A stretch of 64,000 nucleotides of DNA, from assembly GCA_963920575.1 (NCBI GenBank), contig OY986967.1, positions 26,651,384-26,715,383 on the forward strand. The letters run 5' to 3'. Below are positions 13,101 to 23,214 of the stretch, in pieces (the stretch's first letter is position 1; each line of letters opens with the position of its first letter). A program made the position numbers and the translations under genes. Source of the stretch: Narthecium ossifragum. Lineage: Eukaryota > Streptophyta > Magnoliopsida > Dioscoreales > Nartheciaceae. The notes under the pieces are model-generated. The model was not told the origin of the DNA and did not search any database. It saw nothing but the letters and a program-made list of their open reading frames with translations.

Positions 13101-14429
13101 GATAGCACTTCGTCGCCAGTCATCACTTTCCTTGGCCTGGGAGAGGGTGCATCTAACCACATTCATAGAATAGGTGTTGGGTGTGGGTGCAAGTAACTCA
13201 AAAGTGAAGGGTGAGGAACGAATGCAACTCAAAGTATGATTGTCCGCGTACTCCTCGTCAACATCACAAATGTTGCTAAGGTCGGGCTCATACACTTGTT
13301 CTTCGCAGTCCTTTATGCTATCGTCATGCTCTTGCTCCTCAATAAGGAGAGATGTGCTCGGGCAATTAGCATCGACATGACCATAGCCTTGGCATTTAAA
13401 GCATTGAACCCGATTTTGTTTAGGAGGTGCCCCAAGCACTCCCTTACCTTTGTCTTCTCGGTTTGGACCAGTCATGGGAAGTGGTTTGGGTGAGGGGCCA
13501 CTACCAGGAGGTCTGGCTCCAAAAGATTGAGGACGCCTTATGACAGTGGCCCTGGAGATGCGCTCATAATTTTGCACCATAGTGTAGGCATTGTCAAGGG
13601 TGGTGATCTCTCGAAGGATAACTTCCTTCTTGAGATCATCATTGAGGCCCCTACAAAACCTACCAAGGACCATCCTCTCATCTTCGATGATATCACATCG
13701 CAACATTAAGTCCTCAAACTGTGCGATATAATCTGCTACTGGGCGGTTACCTTGCCTAATATTGTTCCATTGATCTATTAATTCATCCTGATAATTGGCA
13801 GGAAGGTACTTTTCTTTAAGCTTGGCTTTCATTTCATCCCAGTGAACTATGGGTGGCTGGTGTCTCCTACGCGCGAGCAATTCAGTGTTGTGCCAAAAGA
13901 GCTTTGCTTGCCCAACAAGCTTCATTTGAGCAAACCTAACCTTTCGATCATCAGACAGGTTGACCCACTCAAAGAAATGCTCCATTTCGTGTAGCCAATC
14001 AGTAAAAGCCCTCGGGTCCAGACGACCATCAAAAGTGGGGGCTTCAACTCGAATGTTTCGCATAACATCCTCATTGGGATCTCGAAACTCACGTCTATGA
14101 TGTCGATCATGTGGTCCTAGGTCTCTGTGATGTTGATTATTAAGAATGCGATTTTGAAAGGGTTCGGCGTCATTATTAACATGAATTTCCTCATCTTCAA
14201 TATCTAGGCCATCAATGTGAGACACATGGTTCTCAGAATAATCATCTCCCCTATGGCGGGAGGCCTTAAGTGCACCTAGCCTAGCGTTGGTTCGCGTGCT
14301 TTGTTGGGTTAGATTGTGAACACTTAGTTGTAAATCTTGGATGGCTTTTAATAAGGTGTCCATTGTGGCAGATTCCATCGCAGATTGGGATTTGGAAAAG
14401 GAAGTGATACGACCACTCCGAAGATGCAT
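10179..14429 (-). CDS. Gag-pol polyprotein of the chromovirus, stopped before the integrase C-terminus
   Basis: A 1,416-residue frame. Gag core at about residues 120-290 (retrotransposon gag, with FFEWVNLSDDRKVRFAQMKL), zinc knuckle CFKCQGYGHVDANC at about 343-356, protease with the catalytic DSG at about 460. Reverse transcriptase contains YFDD within VVYFDDILIYS, RNase H has CDASGIGIGGVLSQ, and integrase has an HHCC zinc-binding segment (HAGGLSGHFGRDK to CRTCQ) and DDE catalytic residues in MDFVLGLP, VSDRDVRF and NGQTEVVNQ. Order PR-RT-RH-IN marks Ty3/gypsy. The frame is intact up to a TAA at 10179-10181, just before the GPY/F-like and chromodomain segment encoded in the same frame further on. 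It replicates through an RNA intermediate in virus-like particles; the stop suggests this copy makes a truncated integrase. Confidence 0.93.
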   Translation of the reverse strand: MHLRSGRITSFSKSQSAMESATMDTLLKAIQDLQLSVHNLTQQSTRTNARLGALKASRHRGDDYSENHVSHIDGLDIEDEEIHVNNDAEPFQNRILNNQHHRDLGPHDRHHRREFRDPNEDVMRNIRVEAPTFDGRLDPRAFTDWLHEMEHFFEWVNLSDDRKVRFAQMKLVGQAKLFWHNTELLARRRHQPPIVHWDEMKAKLKEKYLPANYQDELIDQWNNIRQGNRPVADYIAQFEDLMLRCDIIEDERMVLGRFCRGLNDDLKKEVILREITTLDNAYTMVQNYERISRATVIRRPQSFGARPPGSGPSPKPLPMTGPNREDKGKGVLGAPPKQNRVQCFKCQGYGHVDANCPSTSLLIEEQEHDDSIKDCEEQVYEPDLSNICDVDEEYADNHTLSCIRSSPFTFELLAPTPNTYSMNVVRCTLSQAKESDDWRRSAIFHSYIKCGEKNCKIIIDSGSCINAISTTTVSRLGLTHVPHPNPYKVSWVDTSSIHIKERCLVPTILSYKDSIWCDVIPMDVGHLILGRPWLFDLDVTIYGRSNSCSFLFEGTKIKLNPLRPSIVAQTKKKEVSNNKSLHIISPTEFEKEMVKETMVFVLYTKEVKPNVQEDLPPEASSLLTYFKDVFPDDLPDHLPPLRNIQHVIDLVPGATLPNLPHYRMNPTEHAELQRQIHDLLRKGFIRESLSPCAVPALLTPKKDGSWRMCVDSRAINKITVKYRFPIPRLDDMLDMMVGATIFSKIDLKSGYHQIRVRPGDEWKTAFKTKDGLYEWLVMPFGLSNAPSTFMRVMTQVLRPFMGKFLVVYFDDILIYSHSREQHLSHLQQVCTTLRHENLYANLKKCSFFVESVNFLGYIVSSAGLAADPDKIKAIVDWPFPKSISDVRSFHGLATFYRRFIKGFSTIMSPITNCLKGNEFHWTTTAATAFEDIKRNMTEAPVMRLPDFTKAFEVECDASGIGIGGVLSQECHPVAYFSEKLNEAKQKYSTYDKEFYAVVQALRYWRHYLLPNEFVIYSDHEALRYLNSQKKLNPRRARWVEYLQDYSFVLKHRSGIANKAADALSRRIAFLSAMDIKITGFDKLKEDYDTCPDFRDTFIALTDGHKPSMDDFTLRDGYLFKANKLCIPRTSVRDFLVWEVHAGGLSGHFGRDKMIEELERQFFWPSLKRDVAKIVGQCRTCQLTKHKKQNTGLYTPLPVLDRPWQDVSMDFVLGLPSTFRKHDSIFVVVDRFSKMTHFLPCSKSSDASKVARLYFNEIVKLYGLPKTIVSDRDVRFMSYFWKTLWHMVGTKLKFSTAYHPQTNGQTEVVNQSLGNLLRCLVGDNNRNWDSILPQAQFAYNSSINRSIGMSPFQAVHGYEPRKPVALLPMNPHIKLSESAHAFAQHIHTLHQEINKKIHASNSQYKLQADSHRRFKDF

Positions 14430-15865
14430 GCAATGATAACATATGCAATGTTATGTCCTACGTAGCAAGAGTAAGAGAGCTCAACAAGACCTAATAATGC
14501 GTGCAACCATATGAGAGATCATAAAGTTCAGCAAATAATTCAAATATAAGGTGTAGACTACCATGGCAAAAGAGGTCAAATTGACGGTTATGTGATATTT
14601 GCAAGTCCGTAGTGACAGTATTCAAGTTATTGCATGTGCTTCAAGAAAATATAGGTATTTAAATCTAAGTTGTTTGGGCTCAAGGTGCAAGGTGATTGAA
14701 GTCTATTAAGGAGAAGTTGCCACACATGAGCGATAACTGATGAATTTTAAAGCACTAGAAAATATCATAAGCAATGAAATGATCCTTACCTCTGATTCGA
14801 TGGTTGGGCTTAAATCATGATGAGTTTGGGCTGAATCTGGTTGGGCTGCTGGAACTCGATCTGATTGGTAGATTGAGTCTGATCACACTGTTGGATATTG
14901 ATCTAATTGACCAAACAAGATCTGATTGACAATCAAATTAAACCACACTTGCCAATCCAGCCAGCACAGATCCCGAGAATCACGGGATTCTCGGGTCAGT
15001 CCGATCTGAGTGGTGATCGGAATCGGGGAAGAAGGCGCCGGAGAAGGTCGCCAAAGACGTGATCGGCGCCGGAGAAGGTCGTCCCTGGTGTCGATCTGGG
15101 CCAAGGTGAAGTGTCGGTGATGGTAGAGGCGTAGATCCGGCCGGAGAAGGAGAGATTTGGAGTCGATCCGCCGGATCTGGGCCAAGGACGTCGGTGTAGG
15201 AGGTCGCCAAAGATGTGATCGGCGCCGGAGAAGGTCGTCTCTGGTGTCGATCTGGGCCAAGGTGAAGTGTCGGTGATGGTAGAGGCGTAGACCCGGCCGG
15301 AGAAGGAGAGATTTGGAGTCGATTCGCCGGATTTGGGCCAAGGACCTCGCTGCCGAGCAAGGTGGCGATAGCAGAGCGTCAGTGCGTTGACGGTGGTGTA
15401 GAGGCGCCGGCGAGAAGTGGTGGTGGTGATGAAGGCGACGAGGCGGATGCTGCCGGAGAGAAAGAAGGTAGCGGAAGAAGGGGAAACATGGGAGTTAAAG
15501 AGAAGGTGGGAGAGAAAAGAGAAGGACGGTGATGGGAAGAAATGGCCGGGAACGGCCTTCCGACTATGAGGCGTCGTCGCCGGCGAGGAGGTGTTGTCGC
15601 CGCCGAGGAGGGACTCGCCTCTCAAAAGGAAGACGAGAGAGAGAGAGTCTCAGGAGGAAGAAGAGGAGGGTCTCGTCGGAAGCTCTTTTTTTTTTTCTTT
15701 TTTTTTCCTCTGTTGCTGCCAAACACGACCTTTTCTGTTTTTTTTTCTTTTTTTTACATATACCTATGCACCAACGGGAAAAAAGAGAAAAATAATTATA
15801 ATAATAATAGAATCACGGAAAACGAGGCCACGGGGATTGATCGTCTATGTTGGACATGAAAACGA
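14430..15865 (-). other. Untranslated leader of the chromovirus
   Basis: About 1.4 kb between the primer-binding site and the gag start, unusually long for this element class. The first 450 bp next to gag are AT-rich; 14980-15700 is GC-rich and contains a 156-bp tandem duplication. Minus-strand frames here (up to 209 codons) are Ser/Arg/Pro rich and follow the repeats; I do not recognise them and treat them as non-coding, though transduced host sequence is possible. Confidence 0.6.
15047..15358. repeat. 156-bp tandem duplication in the retrotransposon leader
   Basis: Two GC-rich units, 15047-15202 and 15203-15358, each beginning GTCGCCAAAGA and containing GATCTGGGCCAAGGTGAAG. They differ at only a few bases. 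The period is divisible by three, so the reading frame repeats too. Confidence 0.9.
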
Positions 15866-15882
15866 CCTGGCTCTGAATACCA
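15866..15882 (-). promoter_or_regulatory. Primer-binding site resembling initiator tRNA-Met
   Basis: On the element's strand it reads TGGTATTCAGAGCCAGG. The usual plant initiator-Met site is TGGTATCAGAGC, so one extra T is present. It lies 7 bases inside the 5' LTR. Confidence 0.75.
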
Positions 15883-15889
15883 AAGTTGA

Positions 15890-16276
15890 TGTAGGACCAC
15901 ACCAAGAGATAATGAAATAGAAGGGAGAGGGGAAAAGGAAGGAGAAGAAGCTTAGGGGAGAAGAAGAAGAAGGGGGGAAGAAGAAAGAAGCAGCATCTAG
16001 CAGTCATCAATAATCATCAATGGTCCAAAAACACTAGGGTTTCCCCTTATATAGTGGTGGAAACCACAACTGACTCAACCAACTACATGAACCAGACCCG
16101 GACTCAAATAGTAACTAAAAAACAGACTCGAAAACAAAGCAAATAAGGATTCCAAATAAAATAAGTAAACCAACTAGACTCAACCATCATCTATCCACAA
16201 GGAAAAAGGCTGGACCGCTCGTCTGCGTCGAGTCGAGACTCGTTTGGCTAGCCCACTGGCTCTGGTGTCCGCACCA
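15890..16276 (-). repeat. 5' LTR of the chromovirus (right copy)
   Basis: 387-bp terminal repeat, the transcription start side for this minus-strand element. It matches the left copy apart from about 8 substitutions and one GAA unit. Confidence 0.93.
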
Positions 16277-17342
16277 CACAAGTTCAATCTTTTCAAACAA
16301 AATTCGATCTATATAACCAACGGTTTGAGAAAACAACAAGCAACAACCCTCCTATGGAATCGTCATTAATTTAAAAATTCGCATCTAATACCACTGCACC
16401 ATCATGAATGTATTCGTGCACTTCTCGTAGTGCTGCTGTTGCCCTCATTCTCATCGCTTGGCATGGATGCACATGAGGATTTAGGAAAGAAGTCGTGCTA
16501 ATTAGGATTTTGGGAGACCTAAATAATGACAAAATTAAAGATTTTTGTTCAATGCCCGGATAGTTGAATACAATTTGGGTTCCGTTATTGCTTCCTACCT
16601 ATTCTCCCTTCATAAATCTCCCTAATATACTATTCTACATGTGCCTTCATGAGACAAAGAAAGAGAGAGAAGAGAGTATTATATGCATCTCATAAGCCTA
16701 TAAAAGATCGGGGTGTTAATTAGGTTAAAAAATACAGCATGAGAGAGACAGTGAGACCGTTGAAGAAAAGGAGCGGAGAGGGTGCCGATGAGTATGTGGT
16801 TTTTAACTTTATTTTTTAGGGGGAATTATTAGTTAAGAAAACCAGAAACCATTCCGCTTTTTCCTCCTAACACATTTTATCTTAATATCCGATCTCGAGG
16901 CGAACTAAGGGTTACAAGTGTTAAATGTTTTATCCAAAATTATATATATCTATACACACACATTAGGTGGGCCCCTCTCTCTCTCTTAAGCACCCGGTAA
17001 CCATCTGACAACCAATTAAATAAAGAGTAACCATCTGTCATGTAGTATGCCACGTATACTTATGTGATCGAGTAACCATCTGACACGTGTACGTAAATCA
17101 TATGACTCATAACCCACATTACTTTATATATATACTAGGTGAGCCCCGTGCCACTTGGCACTGATAACCATCCACCCCCACTACCCCTTTAACAACCCAC
17201 CCCCACTACCCCCTCTCTCCTCCCCTCTCTATGACTTATATGCCACGTGTCCCCCTATATCATCCTCTCTTTATGACTTAATAATCATGTGAGAAAATAC
17301 ATGAGTCAGATTATGACTCATAAAACCTAATATTATATAGAG
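16277..17342. other. Intergenic DNA with repeat relics; no gene seen
   Basis: Begins with the right copy of CACAAGT flanking the LTR element. From about 16950 there is a degenerate repeat with CACGTG-like and TAACCATCTGACA motifs and a C-rich block (about 17140-17270) resembling, in inverted form, sequence at 27660-27830. Class unknown. Confidence 0.4.
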
Positions 17343-18220
17343 TTAATTGGTGTTTAGTCCATTCAGATGGAAATATTTAGCCCCAGGTCTAGATAGTTGT
17401 TTCTTAAGGCTTTTAGTCCCTAATACCTTTTTTTATTATTAAAATGCTCTTTTAAGATTCCCAACATATCTTCTCTTCCCAGTGACTATTCGTATTCTCA
17501 GTGGAAAGTAACTATCAACAAATCTGGAAAGTAACTATCAAAAAAACTGAAAAGTAACTATAAAAAAATATGGAAAATAACTATAAAAAAATATGAAAAG
17601 TAACTACAAAAAATAGCAAATAATTATCCAAATATTTAGAATATTTAACCTCAGAATAAATTAATAGAATCCATAATTTAATTACAAGTTACCACGATTA
17701 TGGAAACTAACTTACCACGATTACGGACTGAATTGAGCCGTTGGTCGACGGATCCGGCGGACTAGGAGCTACTTTTCCACGAAATCATGGAAAGTAACTT
17801 GAGTTACTTTCCACATTAAACTAATGAAAAGTAGTTTCGAGTTCCTGATGATGAAATCGTGAAAAGTAACTCAAGATTAAACAAATGAAAAGTAACTTGA
17901 GTTATTTTTCATAATTATTACATTATTATCGACAATTATTACAATTTACTTTCCTATTTTTTCCCATTATTTGCTCTATTTTACATAATTTTTCTCATTT
18001 TTTCAATATTTTTTTTCTGATTTTCTTTCATTTCCTGTCTCATTTTCATATGATGGCTGGCAACTCGTTTGAGGTTGATTACCGGGGGCCGTCGACGGGG
18101 GCGGGGGCTTTGTTTGGGGGGGGGGGGATTGGGGGATTAATGGGGGCATTTTGGTCCAGTAGTGATATAGGGGTCTATTCCCCTATAGTATTTTTTAAAG
18201 ACCCTTTTGACAAGTGTCCC
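17343..18220. mobile_element. Non-autonomous element rich in AGTAACTTTCCA motifs
   Basis: Left end TTAATTGGTGTTTAGTCCA is nearly the same as the left end of the larger element at 39515. Inside, 17500-17910 has many degenerate AGTAACT motifs spaced 20-30 bp apart, the same core that builds the 114-bp array at 40.2-41.4 kb. A GC-rich patch with G runs lies at 18080-18150. The right end (near GGGGTCTATTCCCCTATAG) is uncertain. No coding capacity. Confidence 0.5.
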
Positions 18221-19740
18221 TATTATATAATAGATATACACACACCAAATTATAGTCATCTTTTGAAATAACATTTGAGTCCACAGGAGTTCCTATTTAT
18301 ATATATATATATGTGTATTCATCATGCGTGCATGCCTATTTTCCAAATTGTGCCACTTTGCCTAGATGATGTGATTGGTTCATGTTTTCTCTTGTACTAA
18401 TAATTAGTCGACGAAGTCTATATGACTATATCCCGGGCTTATAGGTGCAAATGCACTGCAAACATACCCGCTACGAGCCGCAGTTTACCTGCACTACAAG
18501 AGATGGCCAGGAATTATGCTTACTTCCATGTTGCCTTCATCCCTAGAGAGAATAACGGCAGGGCAGATGATCAGTCTTTCCCAGTATATTTCATACATGA
18601 AGGCCTGATTATGTCTGAGTCTTGAATCAAACATAGCCTTTGAGCTTAACTTTTAAAAAAACATATATAATTATTACAAGCTAAAAGATATTATATTGAT
18701 CTTCACAACATAATATGTTATCATAAATTACTACAATCATAAAAAATTGAACTTGTGATCTCCTTACTTGAACCAAGGAGGTCTAATCGTCATGGCCTCC
18801 ACCCTCCACCAAGGTACATTTGATCTTGTGATCAATGTCGTCTATGTATCACAACGTCAAGATATAGACACAAGATGTTAGTTCTCTAGTCTTAGCCTCT
18901 AATTAATAAGGTACTTTCTCATTTTAGTGCATTAAAGGTCACCCTTTCTTGTACATTTGAATCATGAACACTTGGAGGTCACACGTGAGTTACGTGCTAG
19001 AATACTACTCGCATGATTGCGTCATTTAGATCGATGTTCCTCTTCTCATCAAAATTATCTATTATAATTTTTGCTAATAACTACACCTTTAAGGTTTTAA
19101 TCATAAAAATGAACCCAAAACTTTCGACGAGAAGCCCCCCCGGATCGTAGGCATTTTGTGAACGGAGTTTAATTTAAAACTAGCTTCAGCTCAACCATTC
19201 AAAAATAAATAAATAAATAAAAACAAAAAAAAATCCTTGGCCTCTTGCTTCTCAAAATGGTTATTTATTACGTATGGTTGCCAAAATTTGAATTCTTCCA
19301 TCTTCTTCTAGTTCTAGGACTCTAGGAGTACCCATGAGGTGGGGTGATCAAGACATGGAACTGTTACCACACACTCACATAGTGTGTTCTTTAAAGCCAA
19401 AGAGGACCCTTTCCTCACACAGGATCCAAATTTTTATGACAAGATGCTGACAAGAAGGGAAGCTTAGGTCCTGGTTTTTTTTTTGTTTTTGTTTTGGTTG
19501 CCATCTTTGAATAAATTCATGACTTCTTCTTTACTTGTTCCAAAAGATTGCTTTCATTAGGGTCTCACAATTCACATCATATTTCTCTTATTTTGATCAC
19601 CAGTTTGGCTGGCTAATTCGTCGCCCTGAGTCGTCGGATCTGAATTGAAAAATATTAACATTAAACAAGCATTAGTTGTTGAATTTGTTGGCCTGGTTGC
19701 TTTGAATCAGCATATGAAATCTCGGTTTTGTTATAGAACT
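18221..19740. other. Intergenic DNA; possible small RNase H relic
   Basis: The plus frame at about 18440-18580 contains LPALQEMARNYAYFHVAFIP then RENNGRAD, similar to the end of the plant RNase H-like domain (H-V-P-R-x-N-x-x-A-D). It lacks the rest of the domain and has no visible start or splice context, so it is probably a relic. Nothing else supportable. Confidence 0.35.
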
Positions 19741-20413
19741 TAGGGGTGTGTAACGGGTCGGATAATCCGTTTCGACCCGGTCAAAATACGCAACCCGAGC
19801 CTTAACGGGCGCATGAGGTGATAAAAAACGGGTCGGGTCGAACCCGACCCGTTATGGTGAAAAACGGGTTGGTAATTTGTATTCAGTTTTTTATTAACGG
19901 GTCAACCCGTTTACATGTTAAAATTAAAATAAATTGGAAAATGACATATGGTGTTATGAGATAGGTACATGTTCATCGTGTTTGGGCACTAGTATCCAAC
20001 TCTTATGAATAAATGCCACAGTTGGATCCTATTCCATTGTAATGCTTATTTTGGTCATGTCTCTTGCTATATTGTTTTATATTTCGTGATATGTATGCTG
20101 AAATTATTTTCAGTCCTGAAATGTCAATATTGCTGCCTTCTTATGTTGTACTCAAGCAAAGAGTGTGTTTTAGTTTTTTTGTTTGGAATGTGGCTAATTA
20201 GAGATCTGAACAAGGTTGAGAAATCATCCTAAAATCCTGAAAAAATAGCAGGTTAAACGGGTTGACATGTACATGTTTACCCATTTACGTGTTGACCCGT
20301 TTACCTGTTAAAAAATAGCAGGTTAATGGGCGGGTCACAAGGGTGTGCAAAATTAACGAGTCGGGTCCAACCCGTACACATTTACATGTAACCCGACCCG
20401 TTGCACAACCCTA
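19741..20413. mobile_element. hAT-like non-autonomous DNA transposon
   Basis: 673 bp with terminal inverted repeats: left TAGGGGTGTGTAACGGGTCG, right (reverse complement) TAGGGTTGTGCAACGGGTCG, two mismatches. It is flanked by ATAGAACT (19733-19740) and ATAGAATT (20414-20421), an 8-bp target duplication with one change, as expected for hAT. The ends hold extra palindromes built from GGGTCGGGTCGAACCCGACCC-type motifs. The interior is AT-rich with no transposase. Confidence 0.85.
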
Positions 20414-20421
20414 ATAGAATT

Positions 20422-20879
20422 AAAAAGAATTTGGAATTTTGGTATATATACCCTTCTAAAAATATCCTTTCGCGTATATACCTTTGTAAAATCAGAAATT
20501 ACACACATATCCTTCCAATATTTTTTTTAATGTTTTAGAAGGGGTTATATGCAAAAAATCCTAAAGTGTTTTGAGGCCGTGTTGCTTTAGGAATGCTATA
20601 AACTTCAAGGTATATGATGGACTATAGATGCAAATTTTGGACTTGCTTGCATAAACTAACTAATGATCCATGCTCAGTCTTTTGGCTCAACTAAGCAAAA
20701 AGAAAAGAAAATAAAAGAAAAACTAATGATCCATGTTATAAAAAGCGTTGTTTGCCTTATCGATTTTTTTTGTTTCCTTTTTTTCCCTTATCGGTTGTGC
20801 CACAATTCTCATCTAAGTCCTCTACATGCATTAATATTGAGATTGGTACTCAATGTCCATGCCAAAGCTTAGAAAAGGG
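20422..20879. other. AT-rich spacer, no gene seen
   Basis: Short spacer between the hAT-like element and the fourth MITE copy. No coding region or repeat boundary recognised. Confidence 0.5.
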
Positions 20880-21110
20880 TCTTTTGACGTTTGGTGTGGC
20901 CCGTGTGGGGTTAGCTTATTCCGGGTTAATGGGGGTTAAAGGATTTTAGTGTTAGCTTATTCTGTGTTAAGGGGTTAAGGAATGGGGATAGGAAAAAATA
21001 GAGTGGTATTGGTAGATGGAATGAGAATAAAATAGTAATAATTATATTTAATATTTGAGGATAAGTGTGAGGATAAGAGGGGTTAAGGGGGGTTACCAAA
21101 CAGATTAGAC
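20880..21110 (+). mobile_element. Tourist-like MITE, copy 4, degenerate
   Basis: The interior GGAAAAAATAGAGTGG..GGTAGATGGAATGAGAATA matches copies at 3532, 6859 and 8100. The ends are poorly kept: GTTTGGT occurs on both sides in inverted orientation. Limits are approximate. Confidence 0.5.
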
Positions 21111-23013
21111 GTAGACTCAAAACCAATGCCCACTATTGAGTCAGCCCAAAACACCCACCGATGAATAACACTACCATTCATTTATGGTTATTGGGCCGGT
21201 CTTAATCAAACATATATGGTTATTTTAACAACCCATCAAACAGATATGGTTGCTCCCCTTGCTAATGGTTGTACATAATAGTATCAAGTTGATCTTTAAT
21301 GAACCTTGGCATGGACCTAGCCCACCTATAAGCAAGGCCTATTTTTGGCCCATTTCCAGCTGCGGTTCTCGATCTTCTCGACTCACTACATTTATGACCA
21401 GAAATATAGCTGTAGATTATAATTTTACATTTCAAATAAGGTTAATATTAGCATTTCATCCTATAACTAGAGGATAAGATCATATTTTCTCTAAGTCACG
21501 ATGTTAATTGTGATTACAACTGTTCAATGGCTTAAATAATCTTGAGTTACCCTCATGCAAATAAATACCTTGGTCTTAGTGTCCATGAGTAGTCAAGTCA
21601 TTTAACAGTTATTTAATCATGTTAATGACTATTACTTGAGGGAAGGGTATCTTTGAAACAATCCTTCCTTATGTTTTGCGGGGTGAATATGACATTCTAA
21701 AGATCGTAGGGTGCACTTTGAAATTAAACTTTCAGAATAACATTGATATATATCGCGTTCAGATTTGTGTCCTAAATCTCAATTTCTTTGGTCTATTTTG
21801 CGGGAAAAAAAACTAAAATATGAGCCAAAACTTAATTAACATTTATAAGAAAACGGGTTTCATGTTAGCTAACATTAACATTGCCATGCCTGATCGCATG
21901 AGGATTAGCACAATTTGTTAACTTATAGTTTGTCCATCTGAAATGCATTTGCAATTCTAAGCCTTTGTTGTTGGTGCGGAAACGACGGATCTTGATCACA
22001 TATCAATGTTTGCAAACCCCTCTGTGATGTACAAAACTACATAGAAGAGCAAGGCAAACAAACCATAAAAGAAATAGTGACAATGATCTATGTGATTCGG
22101 AGACAAATCTCTTACATTCACGAGGAGAGCACGTCGAGAATCCACTATAGAATCAAAGATTACAAAAAAAGCAATCACCGAACATAATCTTCCACGTACA
22201 TCTCTTCTCTGTATCCCCATCTCTCGATCTTTTTCTCTTCTTTGCTACGACCACCAGACGAGAGGCTCTCTCCTTATTTCTCCTCTCTACTACAGCCGTC
22301 CACTACAGCCTTATTTTGGATGTTAGCAAAAAAGCCAAAAAGAAACCCTATCGGGTCCCACCTGAATATGCATTCACGAGAGAGACGAATTGAGTCCAAA
22401 TTGGACTCATGCTATGTACATAAACATAGCATGAATATAGAGAGTTGATCAACTTCAATTTTGAGTCAAAATCAACAGTTCTCTAGACAGCACAAATATG
22501 GGTATAATACACAGGTACAATACGATACGAACACTTTGATATGGCAATTCTTGAAAAATTAGGATACATATACGGTAATATAATAATATATTTAATATCA
22601 TCCCAAGTTTAAAATTTGAAACAAATACATTCAAATTTCAAATTATTCATCTATGACATATCTAAAAACCAAAAGATTAATGTTTAATTAATAACAATGT
22701 ATTCATCTACATAAACGTATCATAGTCGTATCCGAATTCTAATTTTGTGTTTTGTTGATATAAATAATCGGATACGTATCTGAATGTATCGGGTGAGTAT
22801 CTGTATCTCCGACACATGACACATGACACATATCGAATATGAGTACGCTTTCAAATATGAGTATCCGTGCAACATAGCTTGTCATAGACTCAACTAATTA
22901 AAATTCTAGACTAAAAAAAAGGTAGTGAACATGACACAACATTCGCCAGAATCATCCCTTATCTGGATGAACATGACCTCCATATCTTTGTTTTTATTCC
23001 CAACTAAGAGATT
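21111..23013. other. Intergenic DNA, no gene seen
   Basis: AT-rich. Reading frames of 60-75 codons here are within random expectation and none resembles a known family. Confidence 0.5.
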
Positions 23014-23214
23014 CTACACGACAGCACTTAATGCTTTAGGGCCACTAGAAACGTTTTGCACGTAGACAAGATTGTAAGCCAGATGAATGGCCACAAGGAG
23101 CAGGGCAAGCATCACCGGCGGCGTCCCCAGCCGGAGCATGGAATCTAGCGGGCCGCCGACGGCGACATGGCACCAATGATGCAATGAGGGAATCCCATTG
23201 CCCCTCTCCATCAT
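23014..23214 (-). CDS. Possible small membrane protein, unrecognised
   Basis: A 66-codon frame beginning MMERGNGIPS. It has a hydrophobic segment at about residues 34-52 (VMLALLLVAIHLAYNLVYV) that could span a membrane once, and ends PKALSAVV. The frame is GC-richer than its surroundings and most third positions are G or C, as in the neighbouring aspartic protease, which is the only argument for coding. The next frame over is also open. I do not recognise the sequence; it may be an exon remnant. Confidence 0.3.
   Translation of the reverse strand: MMERGNGIPSLHHWCHVAVGGPLDSMLRLGTPPVMLALLLVAIHLAYNLVYVQNVSSGPKALSAVV

Larger units (their letters stand above)
9277..16276 (-). mobile_element. Complete Ty3/gypsy chromovirus LTR retrotransposon
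   Basis: A 7,000-bp element on the minus strand. Direct terminal repeats lie at 9277-9666 and 15890-16276. On the element's strand each starts TGGTGCGGACACC and ends GGTCCTACA, giving TG..CA ends. Inside the right LTR a primer-binding site resembling initiator tRNA-Met is seen (15866-15882), and next to the left LTR a purine tract (about 9667-9679). One long polyprotein frame carries gag, protease, reverse transcriptase, RNase H and integrase, followed by a chromodomain end beyond a single stop. Flanking direct repeat CACAAGT occurs at 9270-9276 and 16277-16283. By eye the LTRs differ at about 8 bases and one 3-bp unit, around 2 percent, so the insertion is young. The lineage within chromoviruses is not settled. 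Confidence 0.95.

Noticed and set aside
10915..14110. Several 60-85 codon frames antisense or shifted within the retrotransposon polyprotein
   Set aside because: Shadows of the long polyprotein frame.
14883..15625. Minus-strand frames of 126-209 codons in the retrotransposon leader
   Set aside because: They follow a 156-bp tandem duplication and show only low-complexity Ser/Arg/Pro sequence; kept as leader, with a finding.
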